Origin: an uncultured Lachnospiraceae bacterium
GTDB taxonomy: Bacteria > Bacillota > Clostridia > Lachnospirales > Lachnospiraceae
Direction: 5' to 3'
Length of the DNA: 33,007 nt
Assembly (NCBI GenBank): GCA_902782995.1
Contig: CACZPJ010000051.1
Location: 1 to 33,007 of the forward strand
The notes beneath the pieces are model-generated. The model made no database searches. It saw only the letters and a program-made list of their open reading frames with translations, and was not told the DNA's origin. Made by a program: the position numbers and the translations under genes. This document shows, piece by piece, positions 1-7,699 of the stretch. Each line of letters opens with the position of its first letter. Position 1 is the first letter of the stretch.

Positions 1-49
<49 letters not shown>

Positions 50-66
50 AAGTTTAATCTTTCAGA

Positions 67-256
67 ATTTAGCTTGGCTAAATATCCAACAATTACTTCG
101 TAATTGTTTTTTACTGTTTTTAAGGTTGCTTCGACTTTCGTCTTGGCTGTTCTTAAATTGAAATCTCTTGCTTATGTTTTTCATAAGCTGTTTCTTCCAC
201 TCACTTGCCGATGTTTTGCGAAGCAAAACTCCGGACAAGTTTGTGAAACAAACTTG
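67..256 (-). repeat. array of five small perfect hairpins in the 16S leader
   Basis: Five short perfect inverted repeats lie between the promoters and the 16S gene: 67-83 (7 bp stem, 3-base loop), 90-106 (7 bp, 3-base loop), 170-188 (7 bp, 5-base loop), 213-229 (7 bp, 3-base loop) and 236-256 (9 bp, 3-base loop). None is followed by a long T tract on the minus strand, so they are unlikely to be terminators. They may guide folding, processing or antitermination of the rRNA precursor; that role is inferred. Confidence 0.75.
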
Positions 257-278
257 TTTAGGATCTTTCAAGGTTATT

Positions 279-301
279 TCACTGTTCAGTTATCAATGTT
301 C
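279..301 (-). promoter_or_regulatory. conserved rRNA leader element of the ACATTGATAACTGAA type
   Basis: On the minus strand the leader reads GAACATTGATAACTGAACAG. This resembles the element found before 16S and in the 16S-23S spacer of many Firmicutes (ACATTGAAAACTGAA type), thought to take part in precursor processing or antitermination. Identification rests on resemblance only. Confidence 0.5.
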
Positions 302-347
302 TTTTCGACCTTTAGCAGTTCGTTTTGTCGCTGTCAGCAACTCAATC

Positions 348-376
348 ATTATATCAGATGTTTCATTACTTGTCAA
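348..376 (-). promoter_or_regulatory. rRNA promoter P1 (closest to 16S)
   Basis: On the minus strand, TTGACA (376-371) and TATAAT (353-348) are separated by exactly 17 bases, a perfect sigma-A consensus. Transcription would start near base 341, leaving about 290 bases of leader before mature 16S. Confidence 0.92.
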
Positions 377-423
377 CAGCTTTTTTATTTTCTTTATCAT
401 GTCCTTCCGGACACAACTTCTAC

Positions 424-452
424 ATGATAGCATGTGCATCATATTTTGTCAA
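424..452 (-). promoter_or_regulatory. rRNA promoter P2 (middle)
   Basis: On the minus strand, TTGACA (452-447), a 17-base spacer and TATCAT (429-424). It lies 76 bases upstream of P1 and points the same way. Confidence 0.85.
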
Positions 453-515
453 GACTTTTTTCAATTTTCATCGGCTGCTTTTCCCAAAGCATTGACCGCC
501 TGTTCCTTTCAAAAG

Positions 516-548
516 CCCCACCAGACGCTTGTTCTCTGCGCGGTGGAG
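516..548 (-). promoter_or_regulatory. possible hairpin at the 5' end of the P3 transcript
   Basis: On the minus strand CTCCACC (548-542) can pair with GGTGGGG (522-516), with one G-U pair, and is followed by a short CTTTT. It would start within a few bases of the predicted P3 start. It could be a weak attenuator or a 5' stabilising hairpin; the T run is short, so confidence is low. Confidence 0.3.
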
Positions 549-552
549 TTTT

Positions 553-581
553 ATAATAGCACGATATTTTTGGTGTGTCAA
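553..581 (-). promoter_or_regulatory. rRNA promoter P3 (most upstream)
   Basis: On the minus strand, TTGACA (581-576), a 17-base spacer and TATTAT (558-553). It is the third tandem promoter with an exact -35 box and 17-base spacing. It lies about 100 bases past the radA stop, and no clear terminator is visible between radA and this promoter. Confidence 0.85.
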
Positions 582-675
582 TCATATTTCGACGCTTTTT
601 GCAAAGAAAGTCTATTCCGCATTTCTCATCATATTGTCTGAATTTTTCATACAATTATAACAATTACGAAAATAC

Positions 676-2034
676 CTACTGGATCGCACGCACTGCTTCC
701 TTCACATTGCTGACTCCGACCAAACGGATGCCTTCGGTTTCACGGACTGTATCTAAGCATACCTTCGGCAGAATACAGGTGGTAAAGCCTAACTTCTTTG
801 CTTCCTGGATACGCTGCTGCGCCATACTGACTGCACGCACCTCTCCGCTTAAGCCAACTTCGCCAAAACAGATTGTTTTTTCATCAATCGGCAGTTCCTT
901 ATAGCTCGATACGATCGCGAGTACAATGCCAAGGTCGATCGCCGGCTCATTCATACGGATTCCACCTGCTATATTGACGTAGGCATCGCAGGAGGATAAA
1001 GACATTCCCAACCGCTTCTCCAATACAGCCATCAACAGATTCACGCGGTTAAAATCCGTTCCTGCTGCCGTCCTTCTTGGCATTCCAAAGTTACTATGGC
1101 ACACAAGTGCCTGTATCTCTAACAGGATCGGTCTTGTTCCTTCCATTGAACATGCCACAACCGAACCGGATGCTCCCTCCGGCTTGCCGCTTAACATATA
1201 CTCCGACGGATTCTCAACTTCACGCAGACCTTCATTCTGCATCTCAAATACGCCAATCTCATTGGTAGAGCCAAAACGGTTCTTCACGCCACGTAAGATC
1301 CGGTACGCTGCATGCCTGTCTCCTTCAAAATAAAGCACCGTATCTACCATATGTTCAAGCACACGCGGTCCTGCAACAACACCTTCCTTTGTCACATGGC
1401 CTACGATAAAAATCGTGATCTCCAGCTTTTTTGCGATCTGCATCAGGATTCCGGTAGATTCCCTTACCTGTGACACACTTCCCGGTGCGGAAGAGACGCC
1501 TTCATTATACATCGTCTGTATCGAATCGATAATGACAACCTCCGGCTTTTCCTTGCGGATCACATCCTGTATGGTATCCAGATTCGTCTCACACAGCAGG
1601 GATAACGATTCTCCAAATTCCCCGATCCGCTGTGCACGGATCTTGATCTGCCACAAGGACTCCTCTCCGGAAATATATAATACTTTTACCTTCTGTTCGG
1701 ACAGCTTCTGACATACCTGTAAAAGCAGGGTTGACTTTCCGATTCCCGGATCTCCTCCGACAAGCACCAGCGATCCCTTTACGATCCCTCCGCCTAACAC
1801 GCGGTCAAGCTCTGCAATAGAGGTCGATAAACGATTCTCATCCTGCGCTTCGATCGCAGCAAGCTTTGTCACCTTTGCCTCCGATTCACGCTTCACTTTT
1901 CCGACAGCACCCTTGTCTATCACTTCTTCCACGAAGGTATTCCATTCCTTACAGCCCGGACACTGCCCCATCCATTTCGATGATTCATAGCCACAGGACT
2001 GACAAAAATACACTGTTGTTTTTCCTTTTGCCAT
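676..2034 (-). CDS. radA: DNA repair protein RadA (Sms)
   Basis: RadA is a RecA-related ATPase that helps branch migration during recombinational repair. The 452 residues match the usual family length. An N-terminal zinc finger has Cys 11, 14, 25 and 28. A Walker A motif, GGDPGIGKST, sits at 93-102, and the RadA-specific KNRFG motif is at 251-255. The C-terminal third is the Lon-protease-like domain. The start is supported by an AGGAAAGGAG ribosome binding site. In many Firmicutes radA follows clpC in the ctsR-mcsA-mcsB-clpC-radA cluster. Here a small unknown gene and a terminator separate the two, so radA is probably transcribed on its own or by read-through; I could not identify its promoter. 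Confidence 0.97.
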   Translation of the reverse strand: MAKGKTTVYFCQSCGYESSKWMGQCPGCKEWNTFVEEVIDKGAVGKVKRESEAKVTKLAAIEAQDENRLSTSIAELDRVLGGGIVKGSLVLVGGDPGIGKSTLLLQVCQKLSEQKVKVLYISGEESLWQIKIRAQRIGEFGESLSLLCETNLDTIQDVIRKEKPEVVIIDSIQTMYNEGVSSAPGSVSQVRESTGILMQIAKKLEITIFIVGHVTKEGVVAGPRVLEHMVDTVLYFEGDRHAAYRILRGVKNRFGSTNEIGVFEMQNEGLREVENPSEYMLSGKPEGASGSVVACSMEGTRPILLEIQALVCHSNFGMPRRTAAGTDFNRVNLLMAVLEKRLGMSLSSCDAYVNIAGGIRMNEPAIDLGIVLAIVSSYKELPIDEKTICFGEVGLSGEVRAVSMAQQRIQEAKKLGFTTCILPKVCLDTVRETEGIRLVGVSNVKEAVRAIQ

Positions 2035-2110
2035 TCCAATCTCCTTTCCTTAAAGTGTGCGCCTGCTTTTACTATATAGGGGATTCCAAAAAATTTTCCT
2101 ATACAGTAAG

Positions 2111-2138
2111 AAAAAAGAATCCTGCATAACAGGATTCT
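2111..2138 (-). terminator. intrinsic terminator after the 2165-2581 gene
   Basis: On the minus strand a 9 bp stem (AGAATCCTG with CAGGATTCT) and a 5-base loop are followed by six T. It ends transcription of the small upstream gene before radA. Confidence 0.88.
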
Positions 2139-2164
2139 CTTTCCGCTCTTCCCTTTTGAACCAC

Positions 2165-2581
2165 TTATGAAAGCTTAACCACCTTAACAGAAACCGGTGT
2201 TCCCTCATTCAGCTCTACACTTAAAGTCAGCTTGCCGCCAAGATTCGTCTTCATCTCACCAACATTGTTGCCATCTACTTCAATCTTATAATCTGCTTCT
2301 TCCTGTAAGCCAAGTGTGATCTCAGCATCTTCCGGTCCTTCTACCTGAAACTCTACACCTGCTTCTGTTGCAGCCATATGTGCAACTGCTGTTCCAGGAA
2401 CCGATTCATATACGAACATTCCGTTCTTCTCTAACTTCGTGATCTCACGGAAGGTCTTTACCTTGAAAAGATCTCCGCCATGTTCAAAATTATCCAGCTT
2501 AGACTTACTGCCTAAGGTATAATCTCCAAAACTAATTGTACCGTCTGCCTCTGAACGAATCAACTCGCTAACTACAGCCAT
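2165..2581 (-). CDS. conserved small protein of unknown function
   Basis: A 138-residue protein with no signal peptide and no membrane segment. It is acidic, lysine-containing and rich in short alternating stretches that suggest an all-beta fold. The C-terminal half reads like two beta hairpins of a sandwich. I vaguely associate such sequences with Lachnospiraceae proteins loosely labelled endosialidase-like, but see no catalytic motif and would not assign that function. The start has a strong AGGAGG site nine bases upstream. It has its own promoter overlapping the clpC stop and its own terminator, so it appears to be a single-gene unit between clpC and radA. Confidence 0.85.
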   Translation of the reverse strand: MAVVSELIRSEADGTISFGDYTLGSKSKLDNFEHGGDLFKVKTFREITKLEKNGMFVYESVPGTAVAHMAATEAGVEFQVEGPEDAEITLGLQEEADYKIEVDGNNVGEMKTNLGGKLTLSVELNEGTPVSVKVVKLS

Positions 2582-2646
2582 CTGCTTGTCCTCCTATAGC
2601 TTTATCTCTACCGGCTTCTGCCGGCCTCTTGTTATTTATTACACCT

Positions 2647-2675
2647 ATTATAGCTTATTTTTTTCTGTTTTTCTA
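2647..2675 (-). promoter_or_regulatory. probable sigma-A promoter of the 2165-2581 gene
   Basis: On the minus strand a perfect TATAAT (2652-2647) sits 17 bases after TAGAAA (2675-2670), which matches four of six -35 positions. The -35 box uses the clpC stop codon. No terminator is seen between clpC and this promoter. Confidence 0.5.
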
Positions 2676-5135
2676 GGTATTTCTTGCAATTACAGATGTT
2701 TTTATTTCCTGTTTTACAAGGCGCACTTCTACCGTATCACCTTCCCTGATCTTACCTGCGATCAGCTCTTCCGCAAGCAGATTTTCCAGCTTATTCTGTA
2801 TCATGCGGCGCAGTGGTCTTGCTCCATACTTCGGATCATACGCTTCCTTTGCAATATAGGTTTTGACATTTCCTTTTACCTGCAATGTGATATTCATCTG
2901 CTTCTTGCAGCGGTCGATCAGCTTATCCATTAAGAGTGTAACGATCTTCTTCATATCATCCTGGTTCAATGCCCGGAATACGATTGTCTCATCAATACGG
3001 TTTAAGAACTCCGGCTTGAAGATCCGTTTTACCTCTTCCATGACACCGTTTTTCATATATTCATAGTTCTGCTTTTCATCATCACCGGCTGCAAATCCCA
3101 GCTTTTTCGGCTCTACGATCGACTTTGCACCTGCATTCGAGGTCATAATGATAATCGTATTCTTAAAATCGACTCTTCTGCCCTGTGCATCGGTAATCCT
3201 TCCATCATCTAATACCTGCAAAAGGACATTAAATACATCCGGATGTGCCTTTTCAATCTCGTCAAACAGGATCACCGAGTACGGATTCCTACGCACCTTT
3301 TCACTGAGCTGTCCACCCTCTTCATAACCTACATAGCCCGGCGGTGAACCGATCATCTTCGATACGCTGTGTTTCTCCATATACTCCGACATATCTACAC
3401 GGATCATTGCCTGTTCATTGCCAAAGACTGCCTCTGCCAATGCCTTGGTGATCTCCGTCTTACCGACACCAGTCGGACCTAAAAACAGGAAAGAACCGAT
3501 CGGGCGGTTCGGATCTTTTAATCCGACTCTTCCTCTCCGTACTGCCTTTGCCACTGCACTGACAGCCTCTTCCTGTCCGATCACACGCTTATGCAGGATC
3601 TCCTCTAAGCGTGCCAGACGCGCTGCTTCGCCCTCAGCTAACTTCTTTACCGGTATCTTCGTCCAGCCGGAAACTACTTCCGCGATTTCCTTTTCTCCTA
3701 CGACAAGCTTTTTGCGGTCTGCATCCTTATGATACTTCTTCACCAGCTTCTCACGCTGTTTCTTTGCTTCTGTACACTGCTTTTTTGCTTCACTGGCATC
3801 CTCATAGCGGCCTTCCTTTAAGGCATCTTCTAATTCCTCTTCCAGCTCTCTTTCCCGATCCTCTAATTCCCGGATATGCTCCGGCATCCGGAATCCATCT
3901 AAGCGCACCTTTGATGCGGCTTCATCCATCAGGTCGATTGCCTTATCCGGTAAAAAGCGGTCATTGATATAACGTGCAGACATCGTAACTGCTGCACGGA
4001 TTCCCTCATCTGAAATCGTTACATGATGATGCTTCTCGTATTCACTCCGTAATCCCTTTAAGATCTCGATTGCCTGTTCCTCGGTCGGCTCTTCGACTGT
4101 CACCGGCTGGAAACGACGCTCTAATGCAGCATCCTTCTCGATATACTTCCGGTATTCCTCGATTGTTGTTGCACCGATCAGTTGGATCTCGCCTCTTGCA
4201 AGCGATGGCTTTAAGATATTCGATGCATCGATCGCACCTTCTGCGCCTCCGGCACCAATGATCGTGTGAAGTTCATCAATAAAAAGTAACACATTTCCTG
4301 CCTGCGTTACTTCCCGGATCACATTTTTGATACGTTCCTCAAACTCACCACGATACTTCGATCCTGCCACCATTCCGGACATATCCAGTGTCACCACACG
4401 CTTATTCAAAACGGTTTCCGTTACCAGACCGGATACGATACGCTCTGCAAGTCCTTCTGCGATCGCAGTCTTACCAACTCCCGGTTCACCGATCAGACAT
4501 GGATTATTTTTGCTTCTGCGGCTTAAGATCTGTATCACGCGCGCAATCTCATGCTCTCTGCCTACAACCGGATCTAACAGCCCCTCTGCGGCTAATCTGG
4601 TAAGATCTCTGGAATACTGGTCTAACGTAGGCGTCATCTGTGTGGACTTACGCTTTCCGCTTTTTAACGCCTGTATCTCTTCCTTGAATGCTGCTCCATC
4701 CTCGCCCATGGCGATCAATGTCTCCGCATAGAGCTTCTGCACGTTAATGCCTAACGTATTCAGTAAACGTACTGCAACACAGTCAGACTCTTTTAATAGT
4801 GCGATCAACAGATGTTCTGTTCCTATCTCATCACATGTAAAACGCTCCGCTTCCTGCTCAGATGCTTCTAGTACATGCGCGATCCGCGGAGAAAATCCCT
4901 TCTTATCAAGCACTTGAACCGATGAGGATGGTGCGATCAGATCCTCGATCAGTTCTAATAACTTTTCTTCTTCTACTCCTGCATCCATAAGCACACAGGC
5001 AGCCACACCGGTTGCTTCCTTTAATAAACCGACCAGTAAATGCTCTGTTCCTATATAATTATGATGCATCATCTTTGAGACCTTTTCGGTAAGCTCTAAT
5101 ACTTTCTTTGCTTTTTTCGTATATGGTCTATGCAT
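2673..5135 (-). CDS. clpC: ATP-dependent Clp protease ATPase subunit ClpC
   Basis: ClpC is a hexameric AAA+ unfoldase that feeds damaged or regulatory proteins to ClpP. The 820 residues match the family. Two N-terminal Clp repeats span about residues 2-145. The first Walker A, GEPGVGKT, is at 216-223 with a Walker B containing [14 protein letters not shown] charged coiled middle domain of UVR type (about 415-470) typifies ClpC, and the second AAA module has [13 protein letters not shown] tripeptide before an acidic loop in the second module fits the ClpP-binding loop. The start has a GGAGG site. It follows the upstream membrane protein by 24 bases, implying one operon. The usual partners ctsR, mcsA and mcsB are absent here. 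Confidence 0.97.
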   Translation of the reverse strand: MHRPYTKKAKKVLELTEKVSKMMHHNYIGTEHLLVGLLKEATGVAACVLMDAGVEEEKLLELIEDLIAPSSSVQVLDKKGFSPRIAHVLEASEQEAERFTCDEIGTEHLLIALLKESDCVAVRLLNTLGINVQKLYAETLIAMGEDGAAFKEEIQALKSGKRKSTQMTPTLDQYSRDLTRLAAEGLLDPVVGREHEIARVIQILSRRSKNNPCLIGEPGVGKTAIAEGLAERIVSGLVTETVLNKRVVTLDMSGMVAGSKYRGEFEERIKNVIREVTQAGNVLLFIDELHTIIGAGGAEGAIDASNILKPSLARGEIQLIGATTIEEYRKYIEKDAALERRFQPVTVEEPTEEQAIEILKGLRSEYEKHHHVTISDEGIRAAVTMSARYINDRFLPDKAIDLMDEAASKVRLDGFRMPEHIRELEDRERELEEELEDALKEGRYEDASEAKKQCTEAKKQREKLVKKYHKDADRKKLVVGEKEIAEVVSGWTKIPVKKLAEGEAARLARLEEILHKRVIGQEEAVSAVAKAVRRGRVGLKDPNRPIGSFLFLGPTGVGKTEITKALAEAVFGNEQAMIRVDMSEYMEKHSVSKMIGSPPGYVGYEEGGQLSEKVRRNPYSVILFDEIEKAHPDVFNVLLQVLDDGRITDAQGRRVDFKNTIIIMTSNAGAKSIVEPKKLGFAAGDDEKQNYEYMKNGVMEEVKRIFKPEFLNRIDETIVFRALNQDDMKKIVTLLMDKLIDRCKKQMNITLQVKGNVKTYIAKEAYDPKYGARPLRRMIQNKLENLLAEELIAGKIREGDTVEVRLVKQEIKTSVIARNT

Positions 5136-5159
5136 AATTGCCTCCTGCTGCCTTCCTTT

Positions 5160-6383
5160 TTACAGATCATTCAGATCCATGATCTCAATATCCTCGGATA
5201 CGGATGAATCTACATCATCTATGGTTGTTCCTTCATCCACGAGCTTCTCTTCCTCGTCGTAGAAATCATCATTATCATCAAAGATATCTTCTTTTCTTCC
5301 AAATCTCTTCTTTTTTGTTTTTTTCTCTTTTTTCTTCTTCCGCAGAGTCGGCTCTTCCTCAAAATCCATAAATTCTTCTTCGTCATCATCAAAGAAGGTA
5401 TCATCTTCGTCCTCTTCCTGCGGAAGCGGCTTTTTCTTTTCTTCCTTTGTCTTCTTTTTCTTAACGGTCACCGGCTCTTCGTCCACTTCATCCGGTTCAT
5501 CTAAGAAATCCTCTTCGTCCTCAGGCTCTTCTGTTTCATGCTTTGTGTGCCGGAATGACCTGCGGGAATCTTCTTCAAAGTCATCCTCGTCCTCAAAGAT
5601 CTCATCCTCATCTCTTCTTCCACGGATCAGCAGATTGATAACGACGATCAGACAGATTGCAAGTGCAATGATAAGTCCTGCGATCAGCTTGGTATCTTTG
5701 TTCTTAAGTGCAGTATACTTGTCGTTTAATTCTGCATATGACTTCTGTAAAAACTGATATTCATCACTCGCCGTTACGTCGGAAGTATCTTCCTCTGTAC
5801 TTTCCTCCGGTGTCACATTGGCAGCCACCTCTGTACCGGCTGCCTGCGGTGTATCAGATGCTTCCGTATCCTGTGATGTGGTATCCGGCGTCGTCTCATC
5901 CGGTGTGTTTGCATCGCTTTGATCCTGTGCCGGTGCTGCTGCATCTGTATCCGCTGCCGCACTGCTTTTTGTCACATTGATCGTATAGGTTGCAAGATTG
6001 CCATTTTCTGCTGCAACCACAATCTTAATCACGTTCTGCCCTTCCTTCAGATCCGTGTTACCTGTGATCGACTGTATCGTTGCGGAACTGTCGGAAACAA
6101 CTGCATCTACATCGATGCTGTTAGTATCCGCACCAACGGTTGCAGAATACTTGACATTGTTGTATACAAATGCAGGGGACAGTGTACCCTCTGACAGTTT
6201 TAACGACTTTAAGGAATTATCTGCCGACTTCGGTGTCTGCGCCTCTTCTTCCACCTTCGTGTCCGTTCCGCTCGTATCGGTTGTCTTTGTTGCCGTTGCT
6301 CCTGCATCTATTCCTGTTGTAAGCAGACATGCCATACAGACGGCTGCTGCCATTGCCTTTTTCCAGTTTTTCATCTTGTACAT
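5160..6383 (-). CDS. single-pass membrane protein with cadherin-like beta-sandwich and charged cytoplasmic tail
   Basis: I chose the second Met (base 6383) because AAGGAG lies seven bases before it but only one base before the first ATG at 6389; this gives 407 residues. An N-terminal signal peptide is followed by a cadherin-like beta-sandwich domain (about 56-138), a Thr/Asp/Pro-rich linker and a short coiled segment (about 208-228). One membrane helix lies at about 233-254. The roughly 150-residue tail alternates acidic blocks with lysine-rich clusters and would lie in the cytoplasm. No enzyme motif is seen. It is the first gene of an operon with clpC, from a sigma-A promoter at 6436-6464. 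A role as envelope sensor or tether is only a guess. Confidence 0.85.
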   Translation of the reverse strand: MYKMKNWKKAMAAAVCMACLLTTGIDAGATATKTTDTSGTDTKVEEEAQTPKSADNSLKSLKLSEGTLSPAFVYNNVKYSATVGADTNSIDVDAVVSDSSATIQSITGNTDLKEGQNVIKIVVAAENGNLATYTINVTKSSAAADTDAAAPAQDQSDANTPDETTPDTTSQDTEASDTPQAAGTEVAANVTPEESTEEDTSDVTASDEYQFLQKSYAELNDKYTALKNKDTKLIAGLIIALAICLIVVINLLIRGRRDEDEIFEDEDDFEEDSRRSFRHTKHETEEPEDEEDFLDEPDEVDEEPVTVKKKKTKEEKKKPLPQEEDEDDTFFDDDEEEFMDFEEEPTLRKKKKEKKTKKKRFGRKEDIFDDNDDFYDEEEKLVDEGTTIDDVDSSVSEDIEIMDLNDL

Positions 6384-6435
6384 TTCCATTCTCCTTAGAT
6401 TCTCACGCTTTTAAAACCATTTTTCGAATAGTCTT

Positions 6436-6464
6436 ATTATAGGTAACTCTTGAAATTGCGTCAA
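6436..6464 (-). promoter_or_regulatory. sigma-A promoter of the membrane protein-clpC operon
   Basis: On the minus strand, TTGACG (6464-6459), a 17-base spacer and TATAAT (6441-6436), about 53 bases before the start codon. I see no CtsR-type direct repeat here. Confidence 0.85.
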
Positions 6465-6574
6465 CCTATATCACAGAATTTTCAGCGTTTTTTAAGAATT
6501 AGAATCCCTCATAAAATACCGGAATTTCCGATTGATCTGATACAAAAGATGCCAGAAATTTTATAAAACAATTT

Positions 6575-6604
6575 TTGACACTACAATCCTATATCAGATA
6601 TAAT
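6575..6604 (+). promoter_or_regulatory. sigma-A promoter of the lipoprotein hydrolase gene
   Basis: TTGACA (6575-6580), an 18-base spacer and TATAAT (6599-6604), 30 bases before the start codon. It diverges from the promoter at 6436-6464. Confidence 0.85.
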
Positions 6605-6633
6605 TAACATATCTAAACAAAAGGAGATTTGTT

Positions 6634-7641
6634 ATGAAAAAACGTATTCTGGCTATTTTACTTTGTATGACAAGTATACTTTGCGGCTGTAATCAAAAAG
6701 CAGCCTCCACACCTTCTGACACCGCAGAAACTGTGACTTCACAGGCACAGCCTGTTTCTGAATCAGCAGCAAAAACGCAGATGCCGACTGAGGACAAGAC
6801 CGCGGAACAAATCATTGAACAGAACTTTTCCGATCAGGGGATCACCGATTACGAATCCGTTGATCTCTCTTCCATAGAAGCATCTGCCGGTGTCTCTCTT
6901 TCTGACTTTGTCTGTTACCACTTTTTCTATCCCAGTGATGGATTAAGGATCGAAGCATACCTGACTGCCCCAAAGGATCAGATACGCACAGATCAGCCTG
7001 CGCCCTGTCTGATCTACAACCACGGCGGCAATCAGGACTATGGTGCACTCACGCCTGCGGACACCAGCTATTATGCCTACCAGTTTCACACGATCTGCAT
7101 CGCGACCAATTACCGTGGCTGCGGTCAGAGTGAAGGAAAGGATCAGTTCGGTGGCGATGATGTAAATGACATCATCCACCTGATCGATCTGTGTGAATCC
7201 TTTGCTTATATGGACAGCACAAAGCTGAACATGATCGGTATGTCCCGCGGTGGCATGATGACTTATGAAACCCTGCGCGAAGATTCCCGTATCCACCGTG
7301 CGATCGTTGTATCCGGTGTTGCCGACTGTACCATGACCTATAACGACCGTGCCGATATGTCCGCCCTGTTAAAAGAACTGATCGGTGGGACACCGGAGGA
7401 TATGCCCAAAGAATATGAAAAACGTTCCGCAACCTGTTTTGCAGATGAGATCCATACACCTCTCCTGATCTTTCATACCACCGGTGATGATAAAGTGTCG
7501 ATCGAACAGGCAAAAAAACTGACTGCACTGTTTGATCAGTATGGCACCGATTATCAGTTTATCTCCTTCGACTCGGACGTACATTGTGATCTGCGTAAGG
7601 AAGATATGCAGACCATCCACGACTTTCTGTCACAGAAATAA
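6634..7641 (+). CDS. lipoprotein alpha/beta hydrolase of the prolyl oligopeptidase/dienelactone hydrolase type
   Basis: A 335-residue secreted lipoprotein. The signal peptide ends in a lipobox with Cys 19 as the lipidation site, followed by a Ser/Thr/Ala-rich linker to about residue 60. The alpha/beta hydrolase fold follows: HGG at 130-132 as oxyanion region, a NYRGCGQS strand-loop, and the nucleophile elbow GMSRGG with Ser 204. A likely acid is Asp 285 or 286 in the TTGDD segment, with His 317 in SDVHCD. It would act on the outer face of the membrane, on an unknown ester or peptide. It is alone on the plus strand between two minus-strand operons, with its own promoter, a GGAG site and a shared terminator. 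Confidence 0.88.
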   Translation: MKKRILAILLCMTSILCGCNQKAASTPSDTAETVTSQAQPVSESAAKTQMPTEDKTAEQIIEQNFSDQGITDYESVDLSSIEASAGVSLSDFVCYHFFYPSDGLRIEAYLTAPKDQIRTDQPAPCLIYNHGGNQDYGALTPADTSYYAYQFHTICIATNYRGCGQSEGKDQFGGDDVNDIIHLIDLCESFAYMDSTKLNMIGMSRGGMMTYETLREDSRIHRAIVVSGVADCTMTYNDRADMSALLKELIGGTPEDMPKEYEKRSATCFADEIHTPLLIFHTTGDDKVSIEQAKKLTALFDQYGTDYQFISFDSDVHCDLRKEDMQTIHDFLSQK

Positions 7642-7656
7642 TCTTTTTCTATAAGC

Positions 7657-7695
7657 AAAAAGCGATCCTATCCTTTTGAGATAGAATCGCTTTTG
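7657..7695. terminator. bidirectional terminator
   Basis: AAAAGCGAT pairs with ATCGCTTTT, with a further CTATC/GATAG inner stem. T runs occur on both strands. It serves the plus-strand hydrolase and the convergent minus-strand ABC exporter operon. Confidence 0.85.
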
Positions 7696-7699
7696 TATA

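Noticed and set aside
168..641. Long plus-strand open frame across the rRNA leader
   Set aside because: It lies opposite the rRNA promoters and hairpins, has no ribosome site and its composition is that of translated T-rich leader DNA.
5160..5404. Second gene in another frame within the acidic/basic tail of the membrane protein
   Set aside because: The overlapping frame only reads out the repetitive Lys/Glu codons and lacks a ribosome site.
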